Shown here: in pieces, positions 7,367-16,427 of the stretch
How positions within the stretch are numbered: the stretch's first letter is position 1
How the letters are laid out: each line of letters starts with the position of its first letter
NCBI GenBank assembly: GCA_964348755.1
Contig: CAYGDW010000018.1
Location: 1-42,676 of the forward strand
DNA: 42,676 nt
Source: UBA7960 sp964348755
GTDB lineage: Bacteria; Bacteroidota; Bacteroidia; Bacteroidales; UBA7960
Direction of reading: 5' to 3'
Made by a program: the position numbers and the translations under genes
The notes under the pieces: generated by a model
The model's input: only the letters and a program-made list of their open reading frames with translations
Databases searched by the model: none
Told to the model about the DNA's origin: nothing

Positions 7367-8272
7367 TTAAGCCTCCTTTTCCTCCCTTTTCCACCTTCGG
7401 TGCGACCAAAGCCAATATTGAGGGTGCAAACGTAATTCGTTTTCGAGCAATGCGGCATAGCGGCGGGTTATTTCCTGTTCGGGCAGCAACTTGGGGTCTT
7501 CCGTGATTACCTGAACATTAATGAGGTATCGTCCACGCTTTTGCTTTCGTATGGAACAGAAAAGCACGGGGTGACCCAACTTTTTGGCCAGCTTTTCGGG
7601 CCCGGTAAAAAAGGGCGTTTTGCGGCCCATGAATGTAATCCACCATGCAGTTTCGGGAGGGGGCCATTGGTCGGCCAAAAAGGCAAACACAGCAGGCTTG
7701 CCATCATTATTCATGCTCACAATTTTTCGTGCCAGCTGTTTAGAAGGAATAAGCAGATGGTAAAAGCGCATGCGGGTTCGGTAAACCAACCAATTGAAAA
7801 GCCTGTTGCGCAACAGGCGGTAACCAGCCACGAGTTGACCCGGGTTGGCCAGGTTAAAGCCAGCCCCCATCCACTCCCAGTTGCCATAATGGCCCAGGGT
7901 TAGTATGGCGCTGCGCTTTTCATTATAGTAACGCCTCATGAGGTCGCGGCTATCGCTATCGAGGCTTATGCGGCGGTGCATTGTAGATGTTGTTGCTGTT
8001 AACAATCCCATTACCTCCACAATTACATCGGCCAGGTGTCGGTAAAAACCCCTTGCAATCCTTGCCCTTTCTTCAGGGCTCTTTTGGGGGAAGGCCTTTG
8101 CCAGATTGGATTGTACTACCTTTTTGCGGTAGCCAGCGACCCGAAACATCAAAAAATACAACAAATCTGAAAAAATATAAAGCAAGCCAAATGGCAACAG
8201 ACCGAGCAAAACCAAAAGTATTACCAGAGGCAGACTGATCAGGTTGGTTAAGAAACGGTTTAAAGCCTTCAT
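7367..8272 (-). CDS. Lipid A biosynthesis (lauroyl-type) acyltransferase, LpxL/HtrB family
   Basis: This 301-residue protein has an N-terminal membrane anchor (about residues 10-45) and the H-x4-E acyltransferase motif in LGHYGNWEW (His128, Glu133). The family transfers a secondary acyl chain from acyl-ACP to the lipid A precursor on the inner face of the cytoplasmic membrane. Length and motif position fit LpxL-type enzymes. It lies 157 bp downstream of hflX on the same strand and converges on the anti-sigma-like gene. The acyl donor cannot be told from sequence. Confidence 0.88.
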   Translation of the reverse strand: MKALNRFLTNLISLPLVILLVLLGLLPFGLLYIFSDLLYFLMFRVAGYRKKVVQSNLAKAFPQKSPEERARIARGFYRHLADVIVEVMGLLTATTSTMHRRISLDSDSRDLMRRYYNEKRSAILTLGHYGNWEWMGAGFNLANPGQLVAGYRLLRNRLFNWLVYRTRMRFYHLLIPSKQLARKIVSMNNDGKPAVFAFLADQWPPPETAWWITFMGRKTPFFTGPEKLAKKLGHPVLFCSIRKQKRGRYLINVQVITEDPKLLPEQEITRRYAALLENELRLHPQYWLWSHRRWKREEKEA

Positions 8273-8429
8273 ACATTATTGCCTTTTCGTAAAAGCTGGT
8301 TTAAGAATGTGGTCATGCCAGGTTATTTAAAGGGAAACAGGAGTTTGAGCGCCGGTTGATTAATGTTGAATTTTGTATTATTGATATCTTATATATCTGA
8401 ATGGGCTAAGGGGTTGGTGTTTTTGCAGG

Positions 8430-9626
8430 TTAATACAGAAAATTTTCGAAAGGATAACGTTGTTTGTGTATTACGGCCACGTGGTCGTAAAGCATACGGC
8501 GAAATGCTTCGAGGTTGCTTTTCTGTTTCGCCGAAATAAAAAGGCAGGGTGCATTAATTTTTCCCATCCAGGTTTGCTGCATCTCATAGAGGTTAATGTT
8601 TTCGCGGGTTGGAGGCAACAGATCGTCGGGCTCTTTTTCCACGAAAGTGTATTTATCAATTTTATTGAAAACCATAATGGTGTTTTTCTCTTCGCCGCCA
8701 ATAATTTCGCTGAGGGTTTCTTTTACCACGTTAATTTGTTCTTCGAAGCCCGGGTGCGACAGGTCCACCACGTGCACGAGTATGTCGGACTCGCGCACTT
8801 CATCGAGCGTTGATTTGAACGATTCGATAAGGTGGTGTGGCAGCTTGCGGATAAATCCCACGGTGTCGCTGAGCAAAAAAGGGAGGTTGCCAATTACAAC
8901 CTTGCGCACGGTGGTGTCGAGTGTTGCAAAGAGCTTGTCTTCGGCAAATACCTGCGATTTGCTCAGCAGGTTCATTATTGTTGATTTGCCCACGTTGGTG
9001 TAGCCTACCAGCGCCACGCGCACCAGGCTGCCCCGGTTTGAGCGCTGGGTAGCCTTCTGCTTGTCAATTTGGCGTAGCTTTTCCTTGAGCAGGGCTATTT
9101 TGTCGCGAACGATGCGGCGGTCGGTTTCAATTTCTTTTTCGCCGGGCCCTCTCATGCCAATTCCGCCCCGCTGGCGTTCGAGGTGGGTCCACATGCCTGC
9201 CAGGCGCGGCAACAGGTATTGATACTGTGCCAGTTCAACCTGGGTTCGTGCATGGGCGGTGCGGGCGCGTTGGGCAAAAATGTCCAGAATAAGGTTGCTG
9301 CGGTCAATAACGCGGCATTTAAGGTTTTTTTCGAGGTTGCGGTGCTGCGAGGGGCTAAGCTCATCGTCAAAGACCACCAGGGTAATTTGGTTTTCTTGCA
9401 CATAATTGTTTAGCTCCTCAAATTTTCCCTTGCCGATAAATGTGGCCGGATCGGGGCGGTCGAGTTTCTGGGTGAAGCGGCGCACCGATTCGCCACCGGC
9501 AGTATCAACCAAAAACTCCAGTTCATCAAGGTATTCGGCCACCAGCTCATCGGTCTGACGTCCCTGGATGGCGCCAACCAGCACCACCTTCTCCTTCAAT
9601 TTTTCTGTATCAATGTATTGGGGCAT
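8430..9626 (-). CDS. hflX: GTPase HflX
   Basis: This 398-residue protein has the HflX N-terminal domain (about residues 15-190, including RGGIGMRGPGEKEIETDRR) followed by a GTPase domain. P-loop GYTNVGKS is at about residues 207-214, G3 DTVGFI follows, and NKID is the G4 motif. HflX binds the 50S subunit and rescues or splits stalled ribosomes under stress. The gene starts 14 bp after the small membrane protein gene, in an apparent trpS-membrane protein-hflX unit. Confidence 0.95.
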   Translation of the reverse strand: MPQYIDTEKLKEKVVLVGAIQGRQTDELVAEYLDELEFLVDTAGGESVRRFTQKLDRPDPATFIGKGKFEELNNYVQENQITLVVFDDELSPSQHRNLEKNLKCRVIDRSNLILDIFAQRARTAHARTQVELAQYQYLLPRLAGMWTHLERQRGGIGMRGPGEKEIETDRRIVRDKIALLKEKLRQIDKQKATQRSNRGSLVRVALVGYTNVGKSTIMNLLSKSQVFAEDKLFATLDTTVRKVVIGNLPFLLSDTVGFIRKLPHHLIESFKSTLDEVRESDILVHVVDLSHPGFEEQINVVKETLSEIIGGEEKNTIMVFNKIDKYTFVEKEPDDLLPPTRENINLYEMQQTWMGKINAPCLFISAKQKSNLEAFRRMLYDHVAVIHKQRYPFENFLY

Positions 9627-9640
9627 GTGCCGGTAACCGC

Positions 9641-9976
9641 CTATTTGTTTCCGTTAACAAAAAAATGTAAGCCTACAACGCCTGTCAGCGCAAAAGTTGC
9701 AAGGTTAGTAGTAATGCCTGCATATTGCTGATAAATAAACCATGCGGAGGCCAGCATTATTGCCAGGCCCGAAAGCATTGTAAGGGTGTGCTTGCTCATT
9801 AGGCCTCCAATTACCAGCAATAGTGCAAATAAGCCGAAAGCCGGATAAATCATTGAGTTTGGGTTTGTAAATTCAACGGCTTTCAGGTTGGGCCAAACCA
9901 GCAGTCCGACCATAAGCAGCAGCGCAAGTCGCAGCAGCCATAATGCAAAAGGGGAAAGACTTTTTATGGGCTTCAT
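9641..9976 (-). CDS. Small membrane protein of unknown function
   Basis: This 111-residue protein has four hydrophobic segments (about residues 11-26, 41-58, 64-82 and 88-106) and little soluble sequence. It starts one base after the trpS stop codon and ends 14 bp before hflX, so it is very probably translated from the same message. I do not recognise a family. Confidence 0.72.
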   Translation of the reverse strand: MKPIKSLSPFALWLLRLALLLMVGLLVWPNLKAVEFTNPNSMIYPAFGLFALLLVIGGLMSKHTLTMLSGLAIMLASAWFIYQQYAGITTNLATFALTGVVGLHFFVNGNK

Positions 9977-10975
9977 TTAATTAAAGGGTTTAAATCCGAT
10001 AATGTTTCTAACCTCGCTAATGGTTTTTCGGGCGCTTTGGCGGGCTTTTTCGGCACCCAGGCGGGCCACCTTTGCCAGATAAACCTCGTTGGCCGAAAGT
10101 TCTATTATTCGTTCGCGAAGTGGGGTTGTAAATGCTATCACATCCTCGGCCAGTTGTTTTTTCATGTCGCCATAGCGAATGTTTCCCTGGCTATACTGCT
10201 GCAGAAAGTGGGCGTAGGTGTCGGGGCTGCTGAGCAACTTCATAAGGTTAAAGAGGTTTTCAACGCCTTGCGACATGGGTTGCCCCGGCTCTTCAGGGCC
10301 GATGTCGGTAACGGCTCGCATTACTTTTTTGCGAATCGTGGCAGGGTCGTCGGCAAGGAATATGGCATTGCCCTCGCTTTCTGACTTGCCCATCTTGGTG
10401 CTGCCATCAAGGCCAGGTATTTTTATCAGCTCGCCTTCAAAATTATAGGCAAATGGCTCAGGGAAATAATTGACCTGATAAAGGCGGTTGAAGCGGTTGG
10501 CAAAGGTGCGGGCCATCTCGAGGTGCTGTTCCTGGTCTTTGCCTACCGGAACCTTGGTGGCCCTATGTATGATAATGTCGGCAGCCATAAGCACAGGGTA
10601 GGTGAGCAGTCCGGCATTGATATTTTCGGGTTGCCTGCGCACTTTTTCCTTAAAGGAGGTGCATCGCTCCAGCTCGCCCATGTATGCATTCATATTGAGT
10701 AACAGATAAAGCTCTGCTACTTCGGGTACATCGCTCTGTATGTAAAGGGTGGCTGCCTCCGGGTCAATGCCTGCGGCAAGGTACTCAATAAGCACCTGTT
10801 TCACGTTTTGGTGCAGGTCGGCAGGGGTAGGGTGGGTTGTAAGCGAGTGATAGTCGGCAATAAAAAAGAAGCACCGATGCTGGTGTTGCATCTTCAGAAA
10901 GTTTCTGATGGCGCCAAAGTAATTACCCAGGTGAAGGTTGCCTGTTGATCTGATTCCACTTAATACAGTTTCCAT
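9977..10975 (-). CDS. trpS: Tryptophanyl-tRNA synthetase
   Basis: This 332-residue class I aminoacyl-tRNA synthetase charges tRNA-Trp. The HIGH-type motif is TGNLHLGNYFG (residues 11-21) and the KMSKS-type loop reads KMGKSE (near 195). Length is normal for the bacterial enzyme. It is followed without gap by the small membrane protein gene. A TAATTTTG element sits immediately upstream of the ATG. Confidence 0.97.
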   Translation of the reverse strand: METVLSGIRSTGNLHLGNYFGAIRNFLKMQHQHRCFFFIADYHSLTTHPTPADLHQNVKQVLIEYLAAGIDPEAATLYIQSDVPEVAELYLLLNMNAYMGELERCTSFKEKVRRQPENINAGLLTYPVLMAADIIIHRATKVPVGKDQEQHLEMARTFANRFNRLYQVNYFPEPFAYNFEGELIKIPGLDGSTKMGKSESEGNAIFLADDPATIRKKVMRAVTDIGPEEPGQPMSQGVENLFNLMKLLSSPDTYAHFLQQYSQGNIRYGDMKKQLAEDVIAFTTPLRERIIELSANEVYLAKVARLGAEKARQSARKTISEVRNIIGFKPFN

Positions 10976-10979
10976 TGTA

Positions 10980-10987
10980 CAAAATTA
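10980..10987 (-). promoter_or_regulatory. Possible -7 element just before trpS
   Basis: The minus strand reads TAATTTTG, matching TAnnTTTG, only 5 bp upstream of the trpS ATG. No TTG lies at the right distance upstream. If used, the transcript would be essentially leaderless. Confidence 0.28.
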
Positions 10988-11025
10988 CATAAAAATAGTG
11001 CTGGCTAAATTGCTTTACTTGCCTG

Positions 11026-12777
11026 TTATTCTTGCCCAAATCGGATATCCTTAACATTGAGTTGCAAGTAGGTTTTTCCGTTCCATTCGTTTTCTTCGAT
11101 CTGATAAACCAAGTCGAAAGGCTTCCCGGCCAGCATTTGGGGCAGGTCTTCGCCTTGCTGAAATGCAATTGCAGGGAGTTCGGCCATGCCCATTTGGGGT
11201 TGCGTAATGTTAAATTTCAGGTGTTTGTTGCTAACCAGGCGCGGAGTTCCTTTGGCCACGCACTGGGTGGTGAGGAAAACAGGATTTGGGTTTCCGGGGC
11301 CAAAAGGTGCAAACTGTTTCAGTATTCTGAAAAATTTGCCTTCGATACCTGGCAAGTCTAATTGCGCGTCAATTTCTATTTCGGGCACCAGCATGGCATC
11401 GGTAATGGTGTTTTCAACCACCTGGTAAAATGCTTCGATAAACGAATCGAGGTTTTCGGGCTTCATGCTTAGGCCGGCAGCGTATTTGTGGCCGCCAAAA
11501 TGCTCTAAATGATGGCTGCAGGCATCGATGGCATCGTAAATGTCGAAGTCTTTGATTGAGCGTGCCGATCCTGTAATCATTCCGTTTGATTGGGTAAGGA
11601 TAATTGTAGGCCGGTAGTAATTTTCGATAAGGCGCGAGGCCACAATTCCAATTACGCCTTTGCTCCACTCGGGGTCGAATAGTATGGTGGCCCTTGCTTT
11701 TTTGTGCCCGGGGTTGTGTTTGAGCATGCGTATGGCCTGTTCGGTAATGCTGGTGTCGAGGCTGCGCCGCTCGGTATTGTTATTGTTTATAATTTGGCTC
11801 AGTTGGTGGGTATCGCCCATGTGGTCGCACAGCAGGAGGTCAACGGCCGTTTTGCCTTTTTCCATGCGGCCAGCTGCATTTATTCTCGGCCCAATCATAA
11901 ACATAAGGTCGTTTATGTTGATTTCGCGCGTAAATGCTGTTTTTTCGCAGGGATGGCTTTTTTTGAAAATATTATTGTAAAACAGTATTGACTCCAGGCC
12001 TGGCCGGGGGTTCATGTTTAGGCGCTTCAGCCCGAAGTGGGCCAGCACCCTGTTTTCGCCGGTAATGGGTACAATGTCGGCAGCAATGCTCACCACCACC
12101 AGATCAAGAAACTTCTCGAGTTCGCTGGATGGTTTGCGTTTTTTCTGGTAAATGGCCTGTGCCAGTTTAAATCCCAGCCCACAGCCCGAAAGCTCCTTGT
12201 AGGGGTAGGAGCAATCGTTTTGCTTTGGGTCAATAAGTGCTGCTGCTGGTGGCAGTTCTTCGCCTGGGCGGTGGTGGTCAACAACAATAAAGTCGATGCC
12301 TTTTCCAAGGGCGTATTCTACCTGCTTTACGGCTTTTATTCCGCAATCGAGGGCAATAATCAGGCCTACCCCACGGCGCCGGGCATGGTCAATGCCCTCG
12401 TACGAAATGCCGTATCCTTCTTTGTAGCGGTCGGGAATATAATATTCCAGGTGGTCGTAAAACTCTTTTAGCGCCGAATATACCAGTGCCACCGCAGTAG
12501 TGCCATCCACATCGTAATCGCCGTAAACAAGTATCCGCTCATTGCGAGCTATGGCTTGCTCAATTCGCCGCACAGCCAAATCCATATCTTTGATTAGAAA
12601 TGGATCGTGGAGGTTGTCGAGCGAGGGCCGGAAAAATTCGCGCGCCTCGGGAAAGTTATGAATATCTCTTTGTACGAGCAGTTGAGAAAGTATTGGGTCT
12701 AAGTTGAGGGAAGTTGAAAGCTTATTTGCCAGGTCGGACCTGGAAATCTCTTTCACAACCCATCTTTTTTGCATCAT
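11026..12777 (-). CDS. recJ: Single-stranded-DNA exonuclease RecJ
   Basis: This 583-residue 5'-3' single-strand exonuclease acts in recombination and mismatch repair. Conserved DHH-phosphoesterase motifs are visible: YGDYDVDGTTAVAL (about residues 84-97), ALDCGIK and VDHHRPGEELP near 140-175, and the DHHA1-region motif GHKYAAGLSM near 440. A C-terminal OB-like region is retained. Length is typical. It sits between trpS and the atpDC pair, all on the minus strand. The second codon is also ATG, so the start is uncertain by one residue. Confidence 0.95.
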   Translation of the reverse strand: MMQKRWVVKEISRSDLANKLSTSLNLDPILSQLLVQRDIHNFPEAREFFRPSLDNLHDPFLIKDMDLAVRRIEQAIARNERILVYGDYDVDGTTAVALVYSALKEFYDHLEYYIPDRYKEGYGISYEGIDHARRRGVGLIIALDCGIKAVKQVEYALGKGIDFIVVDHHRPGEELPPAAALIDPKQNDCSYPYKELSGCGLGFKLAQAIYQKKRKPSSELEKFLDLVVVSIAADIVPITGENRVLAHFGLKRLNMNPRPGLESILFYNNIFKKSHPCEKTAFTREININDLMFMIGPRINAAGRMEKGKTAVDLLLCDHMGDTHQLSQIINNNNTERRSLDTSITEQAIRMLKHNPGHKKARATILFDPEWSKGVIGIVASRLIENYYRPTIILTQSNGMITGSARSIKDFDIYDAIDACSHHLEHFGGHKYAAGLSMKPENLDSFIEAFYQVVENTITDAMLVPEIEIDAQLDLPGIEGKFFRILKQFAPFGPGNPNPVFLTTQCVAKGTPRLVSNKHLKFNITQPQMGMAELPAIAFQQGEDLPQMLAGKPFDLVYQIEENEWNGKTYLQLNVKDIRFGQE

Positions 12778-12860
12778 TCACTAAGTTTTGTGTAAAGATA
12801 ATAAAAAAACTAGCCAAAGGGAGGCCCCTGATTGGCTGGGCACACCTTGTCTTTTGTAAA

Positions 12861-12882
12861 CGGCTGATTTTTAAATCAGCCG
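12861..12882 (-). terminator. Hairpin downstream of atpC
   Basis: A 10-bp perfect inverted repeat (CGGCTGATTT / AAATCAGCCG) with a 2-base centre lies just beyond the atpC stop codon, in the 115-bp gap before recJ. The T-tract is weak (TTTACAAAAG on the minus strand), so termination is probable but not certain. Confidence 0.5.
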
Positions 12883-12892
12883 GACAAAAAAA

Positions 12893-13141
12893 TCAGGGAG
12901 TAAGGACCATAATATGGTTGTTGTGCACTTCAACCACACCGCTTTCAATGTCAATGTAAAACTTGTTCCGTTCTTCGTCAATAACCTTGAGTCGTCCTTT
13001 TTCGAGTATGGCCATAATTGGCGCGTGATTATACATTATTTCGAACGAGCCCAAGGCTCCCGGCAGTTGCACAAGCACTACCCGGCCTTTATACAGCGGC
13101 TTTTCCGGAGAGATAACCTCCAGGGTTAAACTATTGCTCAT
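12893..13141 (-). CDS. atpC: F1F0 ATP synthase epsilon subunit, short form
   Basis: This 82-residue protein corresponds to the N-terminal beta-sandwich of epsilon (LEVISPEKPLYKGRVVLVQLPG, then GSFEIMYNHAPIMAILEKG). The C-terminal helical hairpin that inhibits ATP hydrolysis in many bacteria is absent. Short epsilon subunits of this kind are common in Bacteroidota. It starts 6 bp after atpD and is followed by a hairpin, so atpDC is a two-gene unit apart from the rest of the ATP synthase genes, which are not in this window. Confidence 0.93.
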   Translation of the reverse strand: MSNSLTLEVISPEKPLYKGRVVLVQLPGALGSFEIMYNHAPIMAILEKGRLKVIDEERNKFYIDIESGVVEVHNNHIMVLTP

Positions 13142-13147
13142 GGGTTA

Positions 13148-14644
13148 TTATGGCTGATTTTTTTTGTTTCTTTCAAAGACCTCCTCAATGCTCCCAGCCA
13201 TTAAGAAGTCTGATTCGTGGCAATGGTCGGCCTGTCCGTTGAGAATCATTTTAAACCCCCTGATAGTGTCTTTAAGTGGCACAACCACGCCTTTGCGCCC
13301 TGTAAACTGCTCGGCCACGTGAAAAGGCTGGCTAAGGAAGCGCTGTACCTTTCGGGCGCGGGTTACTATAAGGCGATCCTCTTCCGAGAGTTCATCAATG
13401 CCTAAAATGGCAATAATATCCTGCAGTTCTTTAAACCTTTGCAGAATCATTTTTATCTGTTTGGCCACCTGGTAGTGCTCATCTCCTACAATTTCCGGAG
13501 TTAGTATGCGCGAAGCTGAGTCCAGCGGGTCAACGGCCGGATAAATGCCCAGTTCGAATATTTTACGGCTTAGCACTGTGGTGGCATCCAGGTGCGAGAA
13601 TGTGGTAGCTGGTGCGGGGTCGGTAAGGTCGTCGGCGGGCACATAAACGGCCTGCACCGAGGTAATTGAACCCCTGTTGGTGGAGGTAATCCGCTCCTGC
13701 AAAATGCCCATTTCGGAGGCCAGTGTTGGCTGGTAGCCCACGGCCGATGGCATACGCCCTAACAGGGCCGATACTTCTGAGCCCGCCTGCGTAAAACGGA
13801 ATATGTTGTCTATAAAAAACAGGATATCGGACCCTGAGGCCTGATCGGCGCCATCTCGAAAATATTCGGCCACAGCCAAACCCGATAACGCCACCCGTGC
13901 CCTTGCACCCGGTGGTTCGTTCATCTGGCCAAAGACCAGGGCGGTTTGCGAGCGGGCCAACTCTTCTTTGTTTACCTTGCTCAGATCCCAGTTACCCTCC
14001 TGCATCGATTTTTTAAACTCCTCGCCATAGCAAATAACCCCCGACTCAATCATTTCGCGAAGCAGGTCGTTTCCTTCGCGGGTGCGTTCGCCAACACCTG
14101 CAAAAACACTGGTGCCCTGATAACCCTTGGCAATATTGTTGATAAGCTCCATTATAATTACGGTTTTGCCTACACCGGCTCCACCAAATAGCCCTATCTT
14201 ACCTCCCTTGGGGTATGGCGCCAAAAGGTCAATAACCTTTATGCCAGTAAAAAGGAGTTCAGTCTCCGTTTTCAAATCTTCAAACCGGGGTGCTTCGCGA
14301 TGAATAGGGTAGCGGTTTTTGGCATCAATCGGACCGAGGCCATCGATGGGCTCGCCTATAACATTAAACAAGCGGCCTCTAATGCCCTGATCGGCCGGCA
14401 TGGTTATAGGGCCACCGGTGCAGCGCACCTCCATATCGCGCGAAAGGCCCTCGGTAGCATCCATGGCAATGGTTCTTACAGTATCTTCGCCAAGGTGCTG
14501 CTGCACCTCAAGTATCAGCCTCGAACCGGCCGAAGTAATAACCTCAATCGCTTCATGAATATTGGGCAGTTCACTGGTGTTTTCAAATACTACATCCACC
14601 ACAGGGCCAATAACCTGCGATATTTTGCCTGTTTTTGCATTCAT
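13148..14644 (-). CDS. atpD: F1F0 ATP synthase beta subunit
   Basis: This 498-residue catalytic subunit carries the P-loop GGAGVGKT at about residues 151-158, GERTREGND, the signature PAVDPLDSAS region and the conserved YQPTLASEMG. I chose the ATG at 14644 (MNAKTGKISQVIGPVVDVVF), because the upstream in-frame extension to 14713 adds 23 basic residues not found in the family. The gene is divergent from the riboflavin kinase gene with 143 bp between their starts. Confidence 0.98.
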   Translation of the reverse strand: MNAKTGKISQVIGPVVDVVFENTSELPNIHEAIEVITSAGSRLILEVQQHLGEDTVRTIAMDATEGLSRDMEVRCTGGPITMPADQGIRGRLFNVIGEPIDGLGPIDAKNRYPIHREAPRFEDLKTETELLFTGIKVIDLLAPYPKGGKIGLFGGAGVGKTVIIMELINNIAKGYQGTSVFAGVGERTREGNDLLREMIESGVICYGEEFKKSMQEGNWDLSKVNKEELARSQTALVFGQMNEPPGARARVALSGLAVAEYFRDGADQASGSDILFFIDNIFRFTQAGSEVSALLGRMPSAVGYQPTLASEMGILQERITSTNRGSITSVQAVYVPADDLTDPAPATTFSHLDATTVLSRKIFELGIYPAVDPLDSASRILTPEIVGDEHYQVAKQIKMILQRFKELQDIIAILGIDELSEEDRLIVTRARKVQRFLSQPFHVAEQFTGRKGVVVPLKDTIRGFKMILNGQADHCHESDFLMAGSIEEVFERNKKNQP

Positions 14645-14787
14645 GATACGGCGAATAAATTTCCTAAGAGTAAACTCTTTTAAATCCCTGCTTATTGCAG
14701 CGAAAATACGCATTTTTAAAAAGAAACAACCTCAGGAGGTTAATTTTTCTTATAACTTTACCAAACTTGCCAACAGATTTTGTTTTG

Positions 14788-15312
14788 ATGCAAAGATTGA
14801 CCGGAAAAACCTCAATGGCCACCCTAAAAACCCTAGTGGAATCGGGTGCGGTTTATGAAGCGGCCCGCATGCTTGGCCATGCTTTTTTTTTGAAAGGAAC
14901 GGTTGTTGAAGGCAACCGTATAGGGCGTAATTTGGGCTTCCCCACGGCAAACCTCAGGCTAGATCCGGGGCAGATCATCCCAGGCCAAGGAGTGTATGTG
15001 GCCATGGCCCATGTTTTTGGCCGCTGGTACGATTGCATGACAAACATTGGTATAAAGCCCACCCTTGACCTTGAAAACGTAACCATAGAAGCCCATCTGC
15101 TCGACTTTAACCAGGATATTTATGGTGAGGCAATAAGTCTTCACTTTCTTGCACGCATTCGCAATGAAATGCGATTTGTTTCTTTGGGCTCGCTCAAATA
15201 CCAACTCGAAAACGACAAAATCAAAACCCTGAAAGTGCTTAAAGAACTAAATTTGCATACCGAACCTGAAGAAACCTTGGTTTGGCTTAACAAAAAAGAT
15301 TCCAAATACTGA
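14788..15312 (+). CDS. Riboflavin kinase, single-domain RibF lacking the FAD synthetase half
   Basis: This 174-residue protein (ATG 14788) matches the C-terminal flavokinase domain of RibF: GTVVEGNRIGRNLGFPTANL, GVYVA, MTNIGIKPT, EAHLLDFNQDIYG and EMRF. The kinase motifs are intact, so it should phosphorylate riboflavin to FMN. The N-terminal nucleotidyltransferase domain of normal bifunctional RibF (about 310 residues) is missing. The first 35 residues keep the inter-domain linker pattern (LVESGAVYEAARMLGHAF) and a degenerate SMATLK in place of SSTxIR, suggesting loss of the front half. It heads a tight plus-strand unit, with a 4-bp gap to the next gene. Confidence 0.85.
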   Translation: MQRLTGKTSMATLKTLVESGAVYEAARMLGHAFFLKGTVVEGNRIGRNLGFPTANLRLDPGQIIPGQGVYVAMAHVFGRWYDCMTNIGIKPTLDLENVTIEAHLLDFNQDIYGEAISLHFLARIRNEMRFVSLGSLKYQLENDKIKTLKVLKELNLHTEPEETLVWLNKKDSKY

Positions 15313-15316
15313 CAAA

Positions 15317-16423
15317 ATGGCTCGCTCAACCTTTCGCAGTTTTTTCTGGACGCTGCTTTTTGCGGCAGTTGCCGGCTTTTTTGTTTGGTATTTTCTCAGA
15401 GTAGTTGTTTATCTGCTGGTTTCGGCAGTACTGGCTTTGCTGGGCACTCCTATTATGAAGTTCATTTTGCGCCTCAGGGCGGGCAGGTTTAAAATTCCTG
15501 CCGGAGTCGCTGCCTTTGCCACACTAATTGTAATGATTGGTCTTCTGGCCGGTTTGTTTGCTTTTATGATTCCTTTGCTAACACGGCAGGCTGCCGTGGT
15601 TTCCGACCTCAGCGTACAGGGTATTACTGCAAGCCTTCAGGAGCCTTTGCAGCTTCTTGAAATGCACCTTATCAATTGGGGGCTTTTATCGCCCAATGAG
15701 TCTGTTGCCAACAGGTTAATTTCTGAACTGGCCGCCATTGTGTCTTTCGACAGGCTTTCAGAGGTGTTTAGCTCGGTGCTGGGTCTGGTTGTCGAAATAC
15801 TAATCGGCTTCCTGGCCATTTCATTTATTACCTTTTTCTTCCTTAAAGAAGCAGACCTGTTTTCGCGCGGTATCGTATTCTTTACTCCTCAGCCTTACAA
15901 AGAAGAGGCTAAAAGCATTGTAGAGGCTAGCAAAGACCTGCTCAGAAGATACTTCCTGGGGCTTTTTACCGACCTTGCACTGGTTTTTGTTTTGATAAGC
16001 CTGTGCATGTGGCTGCTGGGCCTCGAAAACGCCCTAGTAATTGGCTTCTTTGCAGGAATTTTGAATGTTATTCCTTATGTGGGGCCAATTATTGCCACTT
16101 TTATTGGGGTTTTTCTTGGCATTAGCGTAAACCTCGAGCTTGATTTCTACACCCAAATGCTTCCGCTTATTCTTAAAATTGTAGCCTCCTTTATAATTAT
16201 CAACACCATAGATGTGAGCGTGCTTCAACCCCTCATATTTAGCAAAAGTGTGCGCAGCCACCCCCTTGAGATTTTTATTGTGTTTATTCTTGCCGGCATT
16301 TTGGGTGGAGTGGTTGGAATGATTATTGCCATACCGGCATACAGCGTGCTGCGAATTTGTGTAAAGGTTTTTTTAGAGAAATCGGTGTTGGCACAGCGCA
16401 TTAAAGAAGAAATGAAGCTTTGA
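15317..16423 (+). CDS. AI-2E family (PerM-like) membrane transporter
   Basis: This 368-residue protein has two N-terminal membrane spans (about residues 10-50), a third near 70-90, a soluble segment of about 65 residues, and a block of C-terminal spans containing GFFAGILNVIPYVGPIIATF and HPLEIFIVFILAGILGGVVG. These are signatures of the AI-2E/PerM family. Members export or exchange diverse substrates, and the substrate cannot be predicted. It begins 4 bp after the flavokinase gene and ends 4 bp before the radical SAM gene. Confidence 0.9.
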   Translation: MARSTFRSFFWTLLFAAVAGFFVWYFLRVVVYLLVSAVLALLGTPIMKFILRLRAGRFKIPAGVAAFATLIVMIGLLAGLFAFMIPLLTRQAAVVSDLSVQGITASLQEPLQLLEMHLINWGLLSPNESVANRLISELAAIVSFDRLSEVFSSVLGLVVEILIGFLAISFITFFFLKEADLFSRGIVFFTPQPYKEEAKSIVEASKDLLRRYFLGLFTDLALVFVLISLCMWLLGLENALVIGFFAGILNVIPYVGPIIATFIGVFLGISVNLELDFYTQMLPLILKIVASFIIINTIDVSVLQPLIFSKSVRSHPLEIFIVFILAGILGGVVGMIIAIPAYSVLRICVKVFLEKSVLAQRIKEEMKL

Positions 16424-16427
16424 AATT

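Noticed and set aside
14645..14713. N-terminal extension of atpD
   Set aside because: The family start MNAKTGKISQVIGPV is at 14644. The upstream residues are basic and do not belong to the beta subunit.
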